A stretch of DNA of 64,000 bases from Arthrobacter zhaoxinii. Its GTDB lineage: Bacteria > Actinomycetota > Actinomycetes > Actinomycetales > Micrococcaceae. The DNA lies in NCBI RefSeq assembly GCF_024385505.1, contig NZ_JANFLT010000006.1:724746-788745 (forward strand). The letters are read 5' to 3'. Within the stretch, counting starts at the first letter, position 1, and every line of letters begins with the position of its first letter. Below the pieces are notes generated by a model. It was not told the origin of the DNA, did no database searches, and saw nothing but the letters and a program-made list of their open reading frames with translations. Of this stretch, positions 42,713 through 57,378 are shown one piece after another. The translations under genes were made by a program, and so were the position numbers.

Positions 42713-43321
42713 ATGACTCCGCGAACGTACTGGTACCTCTTCGATTACGGCATGGTGATTTCGACGGCTCCCGCTCCGGAGGACTGGAGGCTGCTGGAAC
42801 AGGCCACCGGCCGCCGGGAGCTGGAGCCTGGCACGAGCCCGTATTGGGAACGGCGCGAAGACTTTGACGCCGGCCGGCTGACCCCGGCGCAGTACTGGGG
42901 AAGCGTGCTTGGCCGGGATGCGGGGCCGGACGAGGTGGAGACACTGGAGGAGCTGGACGCAGCGCAGTGGGCGCATTTGAATCCCCGGACGCTGGAGGTC
43001 CTGGAAACGCTGCACCGCTCGGGTGCCAACCTGGCCCTGCTCTCCAACATGCCGGACCGTATGTCTCGCAGGTATTCCGCCGAGTCGCCCTGGGCGAACC
43101 GCTTCTCGAAGCTGTACTTCAGCGGGCAGATGGGCCTGGTGAAGCCGGATCGGAGGATCTTCGACCGGGTGGCTGCCGATCTGGGGGCGGCGCCCGAGGG
43201 CATCGTCTTCATTGATGACAACCCGCAGAACATCTCGGCGGCACGGGCCCTGGGGTTCCAGACGGTGCTCCACACCGGCGGAACGGACCTGCGGGCAGAG
43301 CTGGCCCGGCTCGGCCGGTAG
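42713..43321 (+). CDS. HAD-superfamily hydrolase
   Basis: A 202-residue haloacid dehalogenase-like phosphatase candidate. Motif I is LFDYGMVIS, with the nucleophile Asp and Gly at the position of the usual second Asp, as in the YihX/epoxide-hydrolase-N-terminal subgroup (FDxGGVL). Motif II is LLSNMPD, then the Lys of GLVKPDRRIF and motif IV VFIDDNPQNI. The substrate is unknown. ATG 42713 is preferred over GTG 42707 because of the -10-like hexamer 6 nt upstream. It stands alone between pheT and a convergent gene. Confidence 0.87.
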   Translation: MTPRTYWYLFDYGMVISTAPAPEDWRLLEQATGRRELEPGTSPYWERREDFDAGRLTPAQYWGSVLGRDAGPDEVETLEELDAAQWAHLNPRTLEVLETLHRSGANLALLSNMPDRMSRRYSAESPWANRFSKLYFSGQMGLVKPDRRIFDRVAADLGAAPEGIVFIDDNPQNISAARALGFQTVLHTGGTDLRAELARLGR

Positions 43322-43360
43322 GAGCGGACCCGGCACTGCCCTTCCGGGGTTCTTCGGGCG

Positions 43361-44227
43361 TTAGCAGGGCTGTCTCGAGGCACCGAGGTCCAGAGGCTTC
43401 AGCATGGAGGTCAGACCGAGTTGCCGTGTCTCGGCGCAGAAATCCAGGGTCCCGGCATATTCAACATGCAGAACGGCTTTGCCGGCATCGGTGAACGGCA
43501 GATACAGGCTGCACTCGTCATAGCGGACGCATTCCTCGTTGACGGCGAAGTCGAAACTGTCCACGAGCTCGGGAATCTGGTCGACGTCGTTCTTCAACGC
43601 CACCGACAAACCGCGGGAGTGGGCCAGCTCTGCAACAGCGCGGTTGTACGCCAGCTGGTCCTCGGCCGTCAGCGGAAATCCGGTCTCGTTGACGTACCCG
43701 TCCAGGTTGTCCGGCTCAACAGCATCGAAACCCTTCGCAGCGCAGGTATCCATCCGTGCTGCCATGATCGGCAGGAGAACGTCCGTCTGCCGGATGTCGA
43801 GCCACTCTTCGTCCGGCCAGCCGTCCAAGGGCTGCCCTCGGACGGCGACAGGAAACTCTCCTGCATCACTGCGGTATTCCTCCCGCGACCCGGCGGAGAA
43901 GTAACAGATCAGCCGTCGTCCATGCTGCTTCAAAGCGTCAATCTCTTCCGGGGTGGTGGTTTCAAAGTCCACGTCGAAAACCGCAGCGTCTACGTCCAGA
44001 TCGAGTCTGCCGCTGAGCTGCCACTGCCAAGTGGAACCGGGCGGGGGCAGCCACAGCGGGACGCCGGGCTCCGCAGAGGCACCGGCGCCCCGGGCACTGC
44101 TCTCCGCGGGAGCACTGCTGTCCGCCGGAGCACATGCCGGCGAAACTGCCGCGAGGAGCAGCACCAGCATCAGCGGGACGAACTTCCCCGCAGCGCCGCC
44201 GGGCCTCCGCCGGCTATTCTTCCTCAC
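43361..44227 (-). CDS. GH114 (endo-alpha-1,4-polygalactosaminidase-like) secreted protein
   Basis: A 288-residue exported protein. A basic N-terminus and hydrophobic helix (FVPLMLVLLLAAVSPAC) end at Cys32, possibly a lipoprotein Cys, though SPAC is an atypical lipobox. After a Ser/Ala-rich spacer comes the TIM-barrel GH114 domain: FDVDFETT, LICYFSAGSREEYR, GFDAVEPDNLDGY and LSVALKNDVDQIPEL, with acidic residues as catalytic candidates. Characterised relatives cut galactosaminogalactan-type polymers. The ATG overlaps the stop of the upstream oxidoreductase gene by 4 nt. Target polysaccharide is inferred only. Confidence 0.85.
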   Translation of the reverse strand: MRKNSRRRPGGAAGKFVPLMLVLLLAAVSPACAPADSSAPAESSARGAGASAEPGVPLWLPPPGSTWQWQLSGRLDLDVDAAVFDVDFETTTPEEIDALKQHGRRLICYFSAGSREEYRSDAGEFPVAVRGQPLDGWPDEEWLDIRQTDVLLPIMAARMDTCAAKGFDAVEPDNLDGYVNETGFPLTAEDQLAYNRAVAELAHSRGLSVALKNDVDQIPELVDSFDFAVNEECVRYDECSLYLPFTDAGKAVLHVEYAGTLDFCAETRQLGLTSMLKPLDLGASRQPC

Positions 44228-45186
44228 GGGACCAGTAGTACCTTCCCCGTAGTCCTGCGTCCCTCAAGGTCTGCGTGCGCCCGGGACGCTTCTGCCAGCG
44301 GATAGGTCTGTCCGATCCGTACGTCCAGTTTCCCCGCCAGGACCGCGTCAAACAGCTCGCGGACCCGCCACTGTCGTTCCTCGGGCGTGAGCAGGTGGTG
44401 CGCCACGGTAGGCCGGGTCAGGAACAGCGAGCCGGAGGAGTTCAGCCGCTGGATGTCGAACGGCGGGACCTGCCCGGAGGCGGCGCCGAAGAGCACCATC
44501 ATGCCCCGGGTGCGCAGGCTCGCCAGCGAGCCGTCGAAGGTGGCCTGCCCGACGCCGTCGTACACCACGTCCACACCCTGTCCGCCCGTGAGGGCACGGA
44601 CCTGGTTCGCGAACCCGTCATAGTGCAGCACATGGTCGGCCCCGGCGCCGCGGGCAAGCTGCTCCTTTTCCTCGGTGGACACGGTGGTGATCACCGTTGC
44701 GCCCTTGGCCTTGAGCAGCTGGATCAGCAGCAGTCCCACGCCGCCGGCCCCGGCATGCACCAGCGCGGTCTGACCTTCCTGCACGGGAAAAGTGGAGTTG
44801 CACAGGTAATGCGCGGTAATACCCTGGAGCAGCAGTGCGGCCGCGGTGTCGTCCCGGATCCCGGCAGGCACCGGCAGCGCCACGTCTGCATCCAACAGCA
44901 TGTACTCGGCGTAGGCGCCGCGGCCCTCCGCGGTGGCTACCCGGTCGCCTTCGCGGAAGCCCGATTCAAGTCCGGCGGACACCACGGTTCCGGCGGCTTC
45001 GGAACCGGGTGTGAAGGGATATGACATCGGATAAACGCCGCTGCGCTGATAGGTGTCGATGAAGTTCACGCCCGCTGCCGCTACTTTGACCAGGATCTCG
45101 CGGGGTCCGGGCTGGGGAAGGGCAACGTCTTCATAGCGCAGGATTTCCGGTCCGCCGGGCTGCGGGACGACAATGGCTTTGTGCAT
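44224..45186 (-). CDS. NADPH:quinone reductase, zinc-independent MDR family
   Basis: A 320-residue medium-chain reductase resembling Escherichia coli QorA. Visible are the N-terminal GroES-like domain (AAGVNFIDTYQRSGVYP), GSEAAGTVVSAG, the Rossmann motif LVHAGAGGVGLLLIQLL, and DVVYDGVGQATFDGSL; zinc-binding cysteines are absent. It reduces quinones or enones with NADPH. AGAGG lies upstream of ATG 45186. It is divergent from argC and shares its 122 bp control region, so the ARG boxes could in principle affect it. Confidence 0.92.
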   Translation of the reverse strand: MHKAIVVPQPGGPEILRYEDVALPQPGPREILVKVAAAGVNFIDTYQRSGVYPMSYPFTPGSEAAGTVVSAGLESGFREGDRVATAEGRGAYAEYMLLDADVALPVPAGIRDDTAAALLLQGITAHYLCNSTFPVQEGQTALVHAGAGGVGLLLIQLLKAKGATVITTVSTEEKEQLARGAGADHVLHYDGFANQVRALTGGQGVDVVYDGVGQATFDGSLASLRTRGMMVLFGAASGQVPPFDIQRLNSSGSLFLTRPTVAHHLLTPEERQWRVRELFDAVLAGKLDVRIGQTYPLAEASRAHADLEGRRTTGKVLLVP

Positions 45187-45260
45187 GGCATGGCCTCTTT
45201 TGCTTCGCTGTTACGTGCCGGGCAGTGCGGTGCCGCCCAATGTGGTTCCAATCATAGGTC

Positions 45261-45296
45261 TTGCATAAATATTGGAAGCAGTGCATAAGTGTGCTG
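45261..45296. promoter_or_regulatory. Tandem ARG boxes upstream of argC
   Basis: Two TTGCATAA/GTGCATAA half-sites (TGCATAA at 45262-45268 and 45282-45288) are exactly 20 bp apart, two helical turns, the spacing expected for an ArgR hexamer binding adjacent boxes. They end 12 nt before argC and lie in the divergent qor-argC region. Confidence 0.75.
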
Positions 45297-45299
45297 TAG

Positions 45300-46339
<1,040 letters not shown>

Positions 46340-46340
<1 letters not shown>

Positions 46341-47557
46341 TGAGTGCCGAATCAGCTACCGGATCGACTACCGGCAGCGCCACCGGAACCACCGGAATCA
46401 CCGCTCCGGCGGGCTTCCGCGCCGCCGGCGTGGCCGCCGGCCTGAAGGATTCCGGCGGACGCGACGTCGCCCTGGTGGTCAACGACGGTCCGTCGAAGGC
46501 AGCAGCAGCCGTCTTTACCCGGAACCGGATCACGGCGGCCCCTGTCCTGTGGTCCCGGCAGGCGGTGTCCGACGGACGGGCCGACGCCGTTATCCTCAAC
46601 TCCGGCGGCGCCAACGCCTGCACCGGCACCGAAGGGTTCCAAAACACCCACACCACCGCCGAACACACTGCGGAACTCCTGGGACTCAGCGCCGCAGACG
46701 TCCTCGTCTGCTCCACCGGCCTGATCGGCGTCCAGCTGCCCATGGACAAGCTGCTGTCCGGTGTCCGGGCCGCAGCCGAGGCACTGTCGGACGACGCCGG
46801 TGCTGACGCAGCGCATGCCATCATGACCACCGACACGGTGGCCAAGCAGGCGCTCTTCACCGGCACGGACGGCTCCGGCCGGACCTACCGGATCGGCGGG
46901 ATGGCCAAGGGCGCCGGAATGCTGGCCCCCGGACTGGCCACAATGCTGGTGGTCCTGACCACCGACGCGGACCTGTCGGCACCTGCCCTGGACTCGGCGC
47001 TGCGGGCCGCGACGGCCGTGACCTTCGACCGGACCGATTCGGACGGCTGCATGTCCACGAATGACACCGTGATCCTGATGGCTTCCGGCGCCTCGGGTGC
47101 CGGGCCCGAAACAGTGGACTTCGCCAGCGGACTCACCGACGTCTGCCTCTCGCTGGCGCAGCAGCTCATCACGGATGCCGAAGGTGCCAGCCACGACATT
47201 GCGATCACCACGGTCAACGCCGCGACGGTCGCTGACGCGGAAACGGCTGCACGCGCCGTCGCCCGCTCCAACCTGTTCAAGACCGCCATTTTCGGCAATG
47301 ACCCGAACTGGGGCAGGGTGCTGTCCGCGGTCGGCACCACCGACGCGGCGTTCGAACCGGATCTGATCGACGTCACGATCAACGGGGTGCAGGTCTGCCG
47401 GAACGGCGGGATCGGTGATCCCCGGGAAAACGTGGACCTGGCACCGCGCGCCGTGAACGTGGAAATCGATCTGCACGCCGGCACGGAAAGCGCCACCATC
47501 TGGACGAACGATCTCACCACGGATTACGTCCACGAGAACTCTGCGTACAGCAGCTGA
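46340..47557 (+). CDS. argJ: Bifunctional ornithine acetyltransferase/N-acetylglutamate synthase
   Basis: Transfers acetyl from N-acetylornithine to glutamate, closing the cyclic arginine pathway; many forms also use acetyl-CoA. The 405-residue precursor self-cleaves within [14 protein letters not shown], making Thr201 the nucleophile. The N-terminal [12 protein letters not shown] and C-terminal [16 protein letters not shown] endings are canonical. It overlaps argC by 1 nt. Presence of ArgJ explains why no separate acetylornithine deacetylase gene is in the cluster. Confidence 0.97.
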
Positions 47558-47570
47558 CCGGGGGACAGCC

Positions 47571-48490
47571 ATGATCACACCAGCAGCGGCCGGCGAACGG
47601 CTGCGGGCGCAGGACAAAGCAGAAACGCTGATCGAGGCGCTACCCTGGATCCAGCGCTTCGCGGGCACCACCATGGTCATCAAGTACGGCGGCAATGCCA
47701 TGGTCAATGAGGACCTTCGGCGCGCGTTTGCCGATGACATCGTGTTTCTCCACCACGCGGGCGTACACCCGGTGGTGGTCCACGGCGGCGGTCCGCAGAT
47801 CAGCGCCATGCTTGACCGGCTCGGTATTGCCTCCGAATTCCGCGGCGGGCTGCGGGTGACTACTCCCGAGGCGATGGACGCCGTGCGCATGGTCCTGACC
47901 GGCCAGGTGGGCCGCGAGCTCGTAGGGCTCGTCAACGCGCACGGTCCCTACGCCGTGGGACTGTCCGGCGAGGACGGCGGCCTGCTGGAGGCTGTGCGGA
48001 CCGGCGCCGTGGTGGACGGCGTGGAAGTGGACCTGGGCCTGGTCGGGGAAGTAGTGGGGGTCAACCCCGGTGCCATCCTGGACATCATTGCCGCCGGACG
48101 GATCCCGGTGATCAGCACGGTGGCACCTGAGGTGAACGCCGACGGCGGCACCACCGGACAGGTGCTCAACGTCAACGCGGACACGGCCGCCTCCGCCCTG
48201 GCAGTAGCCCTGGGGGCCTCGCGGCTGGTGGTGCTGACGGACGTGGAAGGCCTCTACGGGGCATGGCCGGATAAATCCTCGCTGATCTCCTCGCTGACCA
48301 CCACGGAACTGCGGACCATGCTGCCCGGCCTTGAATCTGGCATGATCCCCAAGATGCAGGCGTGCCTGGCCGCCGTCGAGGGGGGAGTGGACCGTGCCGC
48401 GGTCGTCGACGGCCGGATGGCGCACTCCATGCTGCTGGAAATCTTTACCGAAGCAGGGATCGGCACCCAGGTAGTACCGGAGGAACAGCC

Positions 48491-48494
<4 letters not shown>
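47571..48494 (+). CDS. argB: Acetylglutamate kinase
   Basis: Phosphorylates N-acetylglutamate; usually the arginine feedback point in ArgJ-containing pathways. The 307-residue protein has [55 protein letters not shown] and [15 protein letters not shown]. An N-terminal helix preceding the kinase core ([18 protein letters not shown]) is the feature of arginine-inhibited hexameric enzymes, so feedback inhibition is likely. The stop overlaps the argD ATG by 4 nt. Confidence 0.97.
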
Positions 48495-51269
<2,775 letters not shown>

Positions 51270-51271
51270 CC

Positions 51272-51297
51272 GAAGGTCCGCTGAGCAGCGGACCTTC
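51272..51297 (+). terminator. Hairpin between argR and argG
   Basis: A perfect 11 bp stem (51272-51282 with 51287-51297) with a 4 nt loop starts 2 nt after the argR stop. The following sequence (CACCAACTTTCATC) is only weakly T-rich, so it may attenuate transcription or protect the upstream mRNA end. Confidence 0.55.
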
Positions 51298-51366
51298 CAC
51301 CAACTTTCATCCTGAACCAACCAGCGGACCGTACGGGCCGCGACCAATGCAAGAGGAGCAAAACCT

Positions 51367-54037
<2,671 letters not shown>

Positions 54038-54056
54038 TTCTGCCCGACCTTGATGG

Positions 54057-54094
54057 CGGACCCCGCGGAGAGCCTCCGCGGGGTCCGTTCTTTT
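54057..54094 (+). terminator. Intrinsic terminator after argH
   Basis: A perfect 14 bp stem (54057-54070 with 54074-54087) with a 3 nt loop is followed by TTCTTTT, 20 nt after the argH stop. Confidence 0.93.
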
Positions 54095-54141
54095 CGGTGC
54101 CGGGCTCCGGGACAGGTGGAGCAGCGGCACCGGCATCCAGC

Positions 54142-54147
54142 TACGCT
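54142..54147 (+). promoter_or_regulatory. Candidate -10 hexamer for the PNPOx-like gene (leaderless type)
   Basis: TACGCT ends 7 nt before ATG 54155. It follows the argH terminator, consistent with an independent promoter. Confidence 0.35.
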
Positions 54148-54154
54148 GGGCGGC

Positions 54155-54673
54155 ATGAGTGATTCCTTCCGGGCCCGGCTGCGCGCCCTGCCGGACTTTC
54201 CCGAGGACCTTCCCGACTTCGATCCGGCCGCGGCAGCGCAGGACCCTGCGGAGTTGTTCCGCCAGTGGCTTTCCGATGCCCTGGCCGCCGGGGTGCGGCA
54301 GCCGCATGCGTTCTCCCTTGCCACCGCCGACGCGGACGGGCATGTTTCCTCACGGATGCTCATCCTCAAGGACATCGACGACGACGGCTGGCAGTTCGCC
54401 ACGGCCCGCACCTCGCGCAAAGGCGGGGAGCTGGCGGAGAACCCGAACGCTGCAATGAACTTCTACTGGCCGGAACTTGGCCGGCAGATCCGGGTGGCCG
54501 GGGCCGTGGTGCAGCTGTCAGCCGAAGCGTCGGCTGCCGACTGGGACGCCCGGCCGGCATCGGACGGGAGCTCGAACCCGGCATGGCAGCTCTACGCGCT
54601 GAAGCCGCGGGAGATCGAATTCTGGCAGGCCCGGGCAGACCGGCATCACATCCGGCATCGGATGGTGTTCTGA
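54155..54673 (+). CDS. Pyridoxamine 5'-phosphate oxidase family flavoprotein
   Basis: A 172-residue protein, shorter than canonical PdxH (about 215). It has the FMN-binding split-barrel (PHAFSLATADADGHVSSRML, LKDIDDDGWQFATARTSRKGG, AAMNFYWPELGRQIRV) and the C-terminal dimerisation motif PREIEFWQARADRHHIRHRMVF that resembles the PNPOx end (EFWQ...R.H.R). It may be a true pyridoxine phosphate oxidase relative or an oxidase/reductase of the same fold; the missing N-terminal segment makes PdxH activity uncertain. ATG 54155 is chosen over 54050 because of the promoter-like hexamer and usual length. Confidence 0.82.
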   Translation: MSDSFRARLRALPDFPEDLPDFDPAAAAQDPAELFRQWLSDALAAGVRQPHAFSLATADADGHVSSRMLILKDIDDDGWQFATARTSRKGGELAENPNAAMNFYWPELGRQIRVAGAVVQLSAEASAADWDARPASDGSSNPAWQLYALKPREIEFWQARADRHHIRHRMVF

Positions 54674-54728
54674 AACTCAGCCAGCTCCGAGCCTGCATCC
54701 GTGCCGCTGGAGACCCTCCGTTCCGTCG

Positions 54729-56306
54729 TTAGAACGGGGGTGAGGTTTCGTGGGGCCGGGTCTCCTGCGGCGGTGGTTCCGCCCGGTGCTCAGGAGGCTC
54801 ATGGCCGTTGGCGCGCAGGCGGAGTTGGGGCGTGGTCTGGTAGGTCCGGCCCAGCGGTGAGGTCCATTCCAGGATCCCGGAACCCGGTCCGGCAGTTGAT
54901 TGGGATGCTTTCCAGTGGCCGAGAGTCTTGAATCGATGATGCTTCCGGCACAGGTGTGAGAGGTTCGTGTGGTCGGTTGTTCCTCCCCGCGCCCAGGGGA
55001 CGGTGTGGTCGATTTCGGTGGTGGAGTGTCCTGATGCAGGTGTCTCACAGCCCGGGAAGCGGCACGTTCCGTCGCGGGCCTGGAGCCAGCGCCGCAGGCC
55101 CGGCGGGATCCGGCGGCGTTTCCCGACCCCAAGGATGTCCCCGGTGGCCCTGTCCTGCACGAGGCCGGTGAGGTGGGAGGCGTTTTCGGCCAGCCGGCGG
55201 GCGGTTTCCGCGCTGATGGGTCCGTAGCCGTTGAGTTCCGCGGGCTGATCATCCAGGCCCAGGAGGGTGTCGGCGTTGACGAGGACCATGATCTCAGTCC
55301 GGGCACCCGCACCCGCACCGGCACGGGAACCGGCCGGCGTCGGTTCGCTGACCGGATGCTTGTCGTGACCTGCCGGCCTCCGGTGCGGTGCCTGCGGTGT
55401 CTGCAGACCCGGCGCTTCGTGCCTGGTAACAGGTGCGCCGGTCAGTAACGAGGCGAGGATGTCTGCCCGGAGCTGGCCAACGCTTCGGGGGTCTCCGGCG
55501 GCCTGCTCCCCGCGGGCAGCGGTGGTCAGGGCACCGTAGATGAGTTGTCCCTGTTCGGCGGCGAGGTAGGCGCCGAGTTCGGCCATCCCGTCGGGCCGGG
55601 CTTCGAACCAGACCTTCCGTGCCTCCAGGGCTTTGCGGTGGCGGGGAATGATGGTTTCGGGGTGCAGGCGTTCGCGCAGCCCTACCGCGGTCCGCGTGAA
55701 CTGCGCGTCTGTGTGTCCGGGAGCGCGGGCAAGTAAGTCCGCCTCGAAGCGGGTTTGTTCGGCTCCGTCCAGGAACCGGCATTGGTCCAGGATGGTTCCG
55801 GCCTGCCGGCAGGACAGATTTCCCGCTTCAAGGGCGCCAAGAGAAGCAGTGAAGCCGGTGCAGAGGTCCAGGGCATCGGCCAGCAGCCGGGCCGCTGCCT
55901 GGTAGGAGAGGCACAGCAGGGTCTGGACCTCCGTGGCGGTCAGGCTGAACACCTGAGAAGGGTCCGTACGTTGTCCCGCATCCGGCGCTCCCGCCCCCGA
56001 TGCTCCCGCACCCGACGCTCCCGCCCCCGATGCTCCCGCTGTGCAGGCGTCCCGGACGTGTTCGTGCAGCCGGTGCAGGGTGCGGGCCTGCTGGGCGTAC
56101 CGCCAGGCGTCCAGAGTGTGCAGGCGCTGCAGGACGGTCGAAACGGCTTCCCCGTTCAGGCGGGCGGGGTTCTGCAGCGCCAGGGTGCCGGTGAACCCGT
56201 CCGGGAACCGGGTCCGGCGTTCCGGGCTGTTGGGCCGGGCATAAAACACCCCGGCAGCGGCTCGGCCTCCGAGCCCGCCTCCGGTTTCGTATCCGTGCTT
56301 TTCCAT
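54729..56306 (-). CDS. DUF222 domain-containing HNH endonuclease-like protein
   Basis: A 525-residue protein of the DUF222/HNH family (13E12-repeat-like), abundant and often multi-copy in actinobacteria. The DUF222 helical region runs from about residue 45 to 300 (for example VQTLLCLSYQAAARLLADAL, LEARKVWFEARPDGMAELG). A Pro/Gly-rich linker follows. The HNH domain is near the C-terminus: GTCRFPGCETPA, TTEIDHTVPWARGGTTDHTN and LCRKHHRFK, with both Cys pairs and the His-His dyad intact. A GASGA repeat lies near residue 90. It has no partner genes. Nuclease activity and biological role are unproven for this family. Confidence 0.88.
   Translation of the reverse strand: MEKHGYETGGGLGGRAAAGVFYARPNSPERRTRFPDGFTGTLALQNPARLNGEAVSTVLQRLHTLDAWRYAQQARTLHRLHEHVRDACTAGASGAGASGAGASGAGAPDAGQRTDPSQVFSLTATEVQTLLCLSYQAAARLLADALDLCTGFTASLGALEAGNLSCRQAGTILDQCRFLDGAEQTRFEADLLARAPGHTDAQFTRTAVGLRERLHPETIIPRHRKALEARKVWFEARPDGMAELGAYLAAEQGQLIYGALTTAARGEQAAGDPRSVGQLRADILASLLTGAPVTRHEAPGLQTPQAPHRRPAGHDKHPVSEPTPAGSRAGAGAGARTEIMVLVNADTLLGLDDQPAELNGYGPISAETARRLAENASHLTGLVQDRATGDILGVGKRRRIPPGLRRWLQARDGTCRFPGCETPASGHSTTEIDHTVPWARGGTTDHTNLSHLCRKHHRFKTLGHWKASQSTAGPGSGILEWTSPLGRTYQTTPQLRLRANGHEPPEHRAEPPPQETRPHETSPPF
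55987..56040. repeat. 15 nt tandem repeat in the DUF222/HNH gene
   Basis: About 3.6 copies of a 15 nt unit (gctcccgcccccgat with small variations) encode the GASGA repeats of the protein. Confidence 0.85.
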
Positions 56307-56473
56307 ACCCCAAGACTTTCAGCCGGCACCGACATTTCCGGCCCGAAAACCTGCTCGATCACGCCGCACCCGGCACCCCCGGATACCCGTCTTTTCGGCT
56401 CGACTACCTACCCGCCCCTCCCTGCGGCGTACCTGCCGAAGCTACCCTTGGAAGAACCCCAGGAGGACACGCC

Positions 56474-57331
56474 ATGACCGAGTCCAGCGCCCTTGAAACG
56501 CCGGTTCCCACCGGAAGAATCGAGCGCCGCCCGGACGGGTACAGCCTGGTCTTTGAGCGCCGTTTCGATTTCCCCGCGGGCCACATCTGGGAGGTGCTGA
56601 CCAACGGCGACAAGGTGGCCCAATGGCTCGGCATGGTGAGTCCCGGCTGGCAGCTCGGCAAGGAATACCGGCTGGACATGGGCACCGCGGAGGTCACCGG
56701 AACCGTACTGCAGATGAGCCCCGGACTTAGCCTGCAGTTCACCTGGGAGGACCCGCTGGGGGACGAATCCGTCCTCGACTGGCAGGTGCTGGAAACCCCC
56801 GACGGTTCATTGCTGCAGCTCCGCACCCATGAGGAAAGTGCGGATTTCCTCACCGAAGGCGCCGCCGGGTGGCAGGGGATCCTGGACGTGTTCGACGACG
56901 TCGCGTCAGGCAGGGAACCTGCCCGCACGTCCATGGACCAGTGGCAGGCCCTCCGCGACGCTTACGCCGAGGAATTCGATGTCTCGCCCACCATGGGCCG
57001 CGTGGATGCTGCCGGGATCGTCTTCGAACGCTGGTTCAACGCCGCTGCCGGCGATGTCGGCAGCGCCCTGGACCGGGCGACGTCGGACCTCGGCATCGGC
57101 GCGGAGGCCTCCGTCGACATTACGGACGACGGCGGCCGTACCCGCGTCGTCGTCCGGCAGCCGCTGAGCGGTGGAACCGGCGGATCAGACGCGGCGTCCG
57201 CCCTCCTCGCCGCCTGGCACGAGGCCCTGGACGCAGCCGGAGACCACCTTGCAGGCAATCCCTGGCATCCCAGCTCCCGGAGGCGGGCTGCCCTGAAGGA
57301 GTTCTACGGGGCGTCAGCCGGAAACAGCTGA
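56474..57331 (+). CDS. SRPBCC (AHSA1-like) domain protein
   Basis: A 285-residue protein with an N-terminal START/Bet v1-like AHSA1 domain (about 22-145: LVFERRFDFPAGHIWEVLTNGDKVAQWLG, LQFTWEDPLG, LLQLRTHEES, GWQGILDVFDD). A second, weaker half (about 165-270: AAGIVFERWFNAAAGDVGSALD, ASVDITDDGGRTRVVV) may be another SRPBCC fold or a partial duplicate. These domains bind hydrophobic ligands or act as co-chaperones; the ligand is unknown. AGGAGG precedes ATG 56474 by 8 nt. Confidence 0.8.
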   Translation: MTESSALETPVPTGRIERRPDGYSLVFERRFDFPAGHIWEVLTNGDKVAQWLGMVSPGWQLGKEYRLDMGTAEVTGTVLQMSPGLSLQFTWEDPLGDESVLDWQVLETPDGSLLQLRTHEESADFLTEGAAGWQGILDVFDDVASGREPARTSMDQWQALRDAYAEEFDVSPTMGRVDAAGIVFERWFNAAAGDVGSALDRATSDLGIGAEASVDITDDGGRTRVVVRQPLSGGTGGSDAASALLAAWHEALDAAGDHLAGNPWHPSSRRRAALKEFYGASAGNS

Positions 57332-57366
57332 GCAGCACCCCGAAAAACCTCCTCGCCGAAGCTTGC

Positions 57367-57372
57367 TACCGT
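57367..57372 (+). promoter_or_regulatory. Candidate -10 hexamer for the 3-methyladenine glycosylase gene (leaderless type)
   Basis: TACCGT ends 6 nt before ATG 57379 in the 47 nt gap after the SRPBCC gene. No ribosome site is present. Confidence 0.35.
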
Positions 57373-57378
57373 CAAAGT

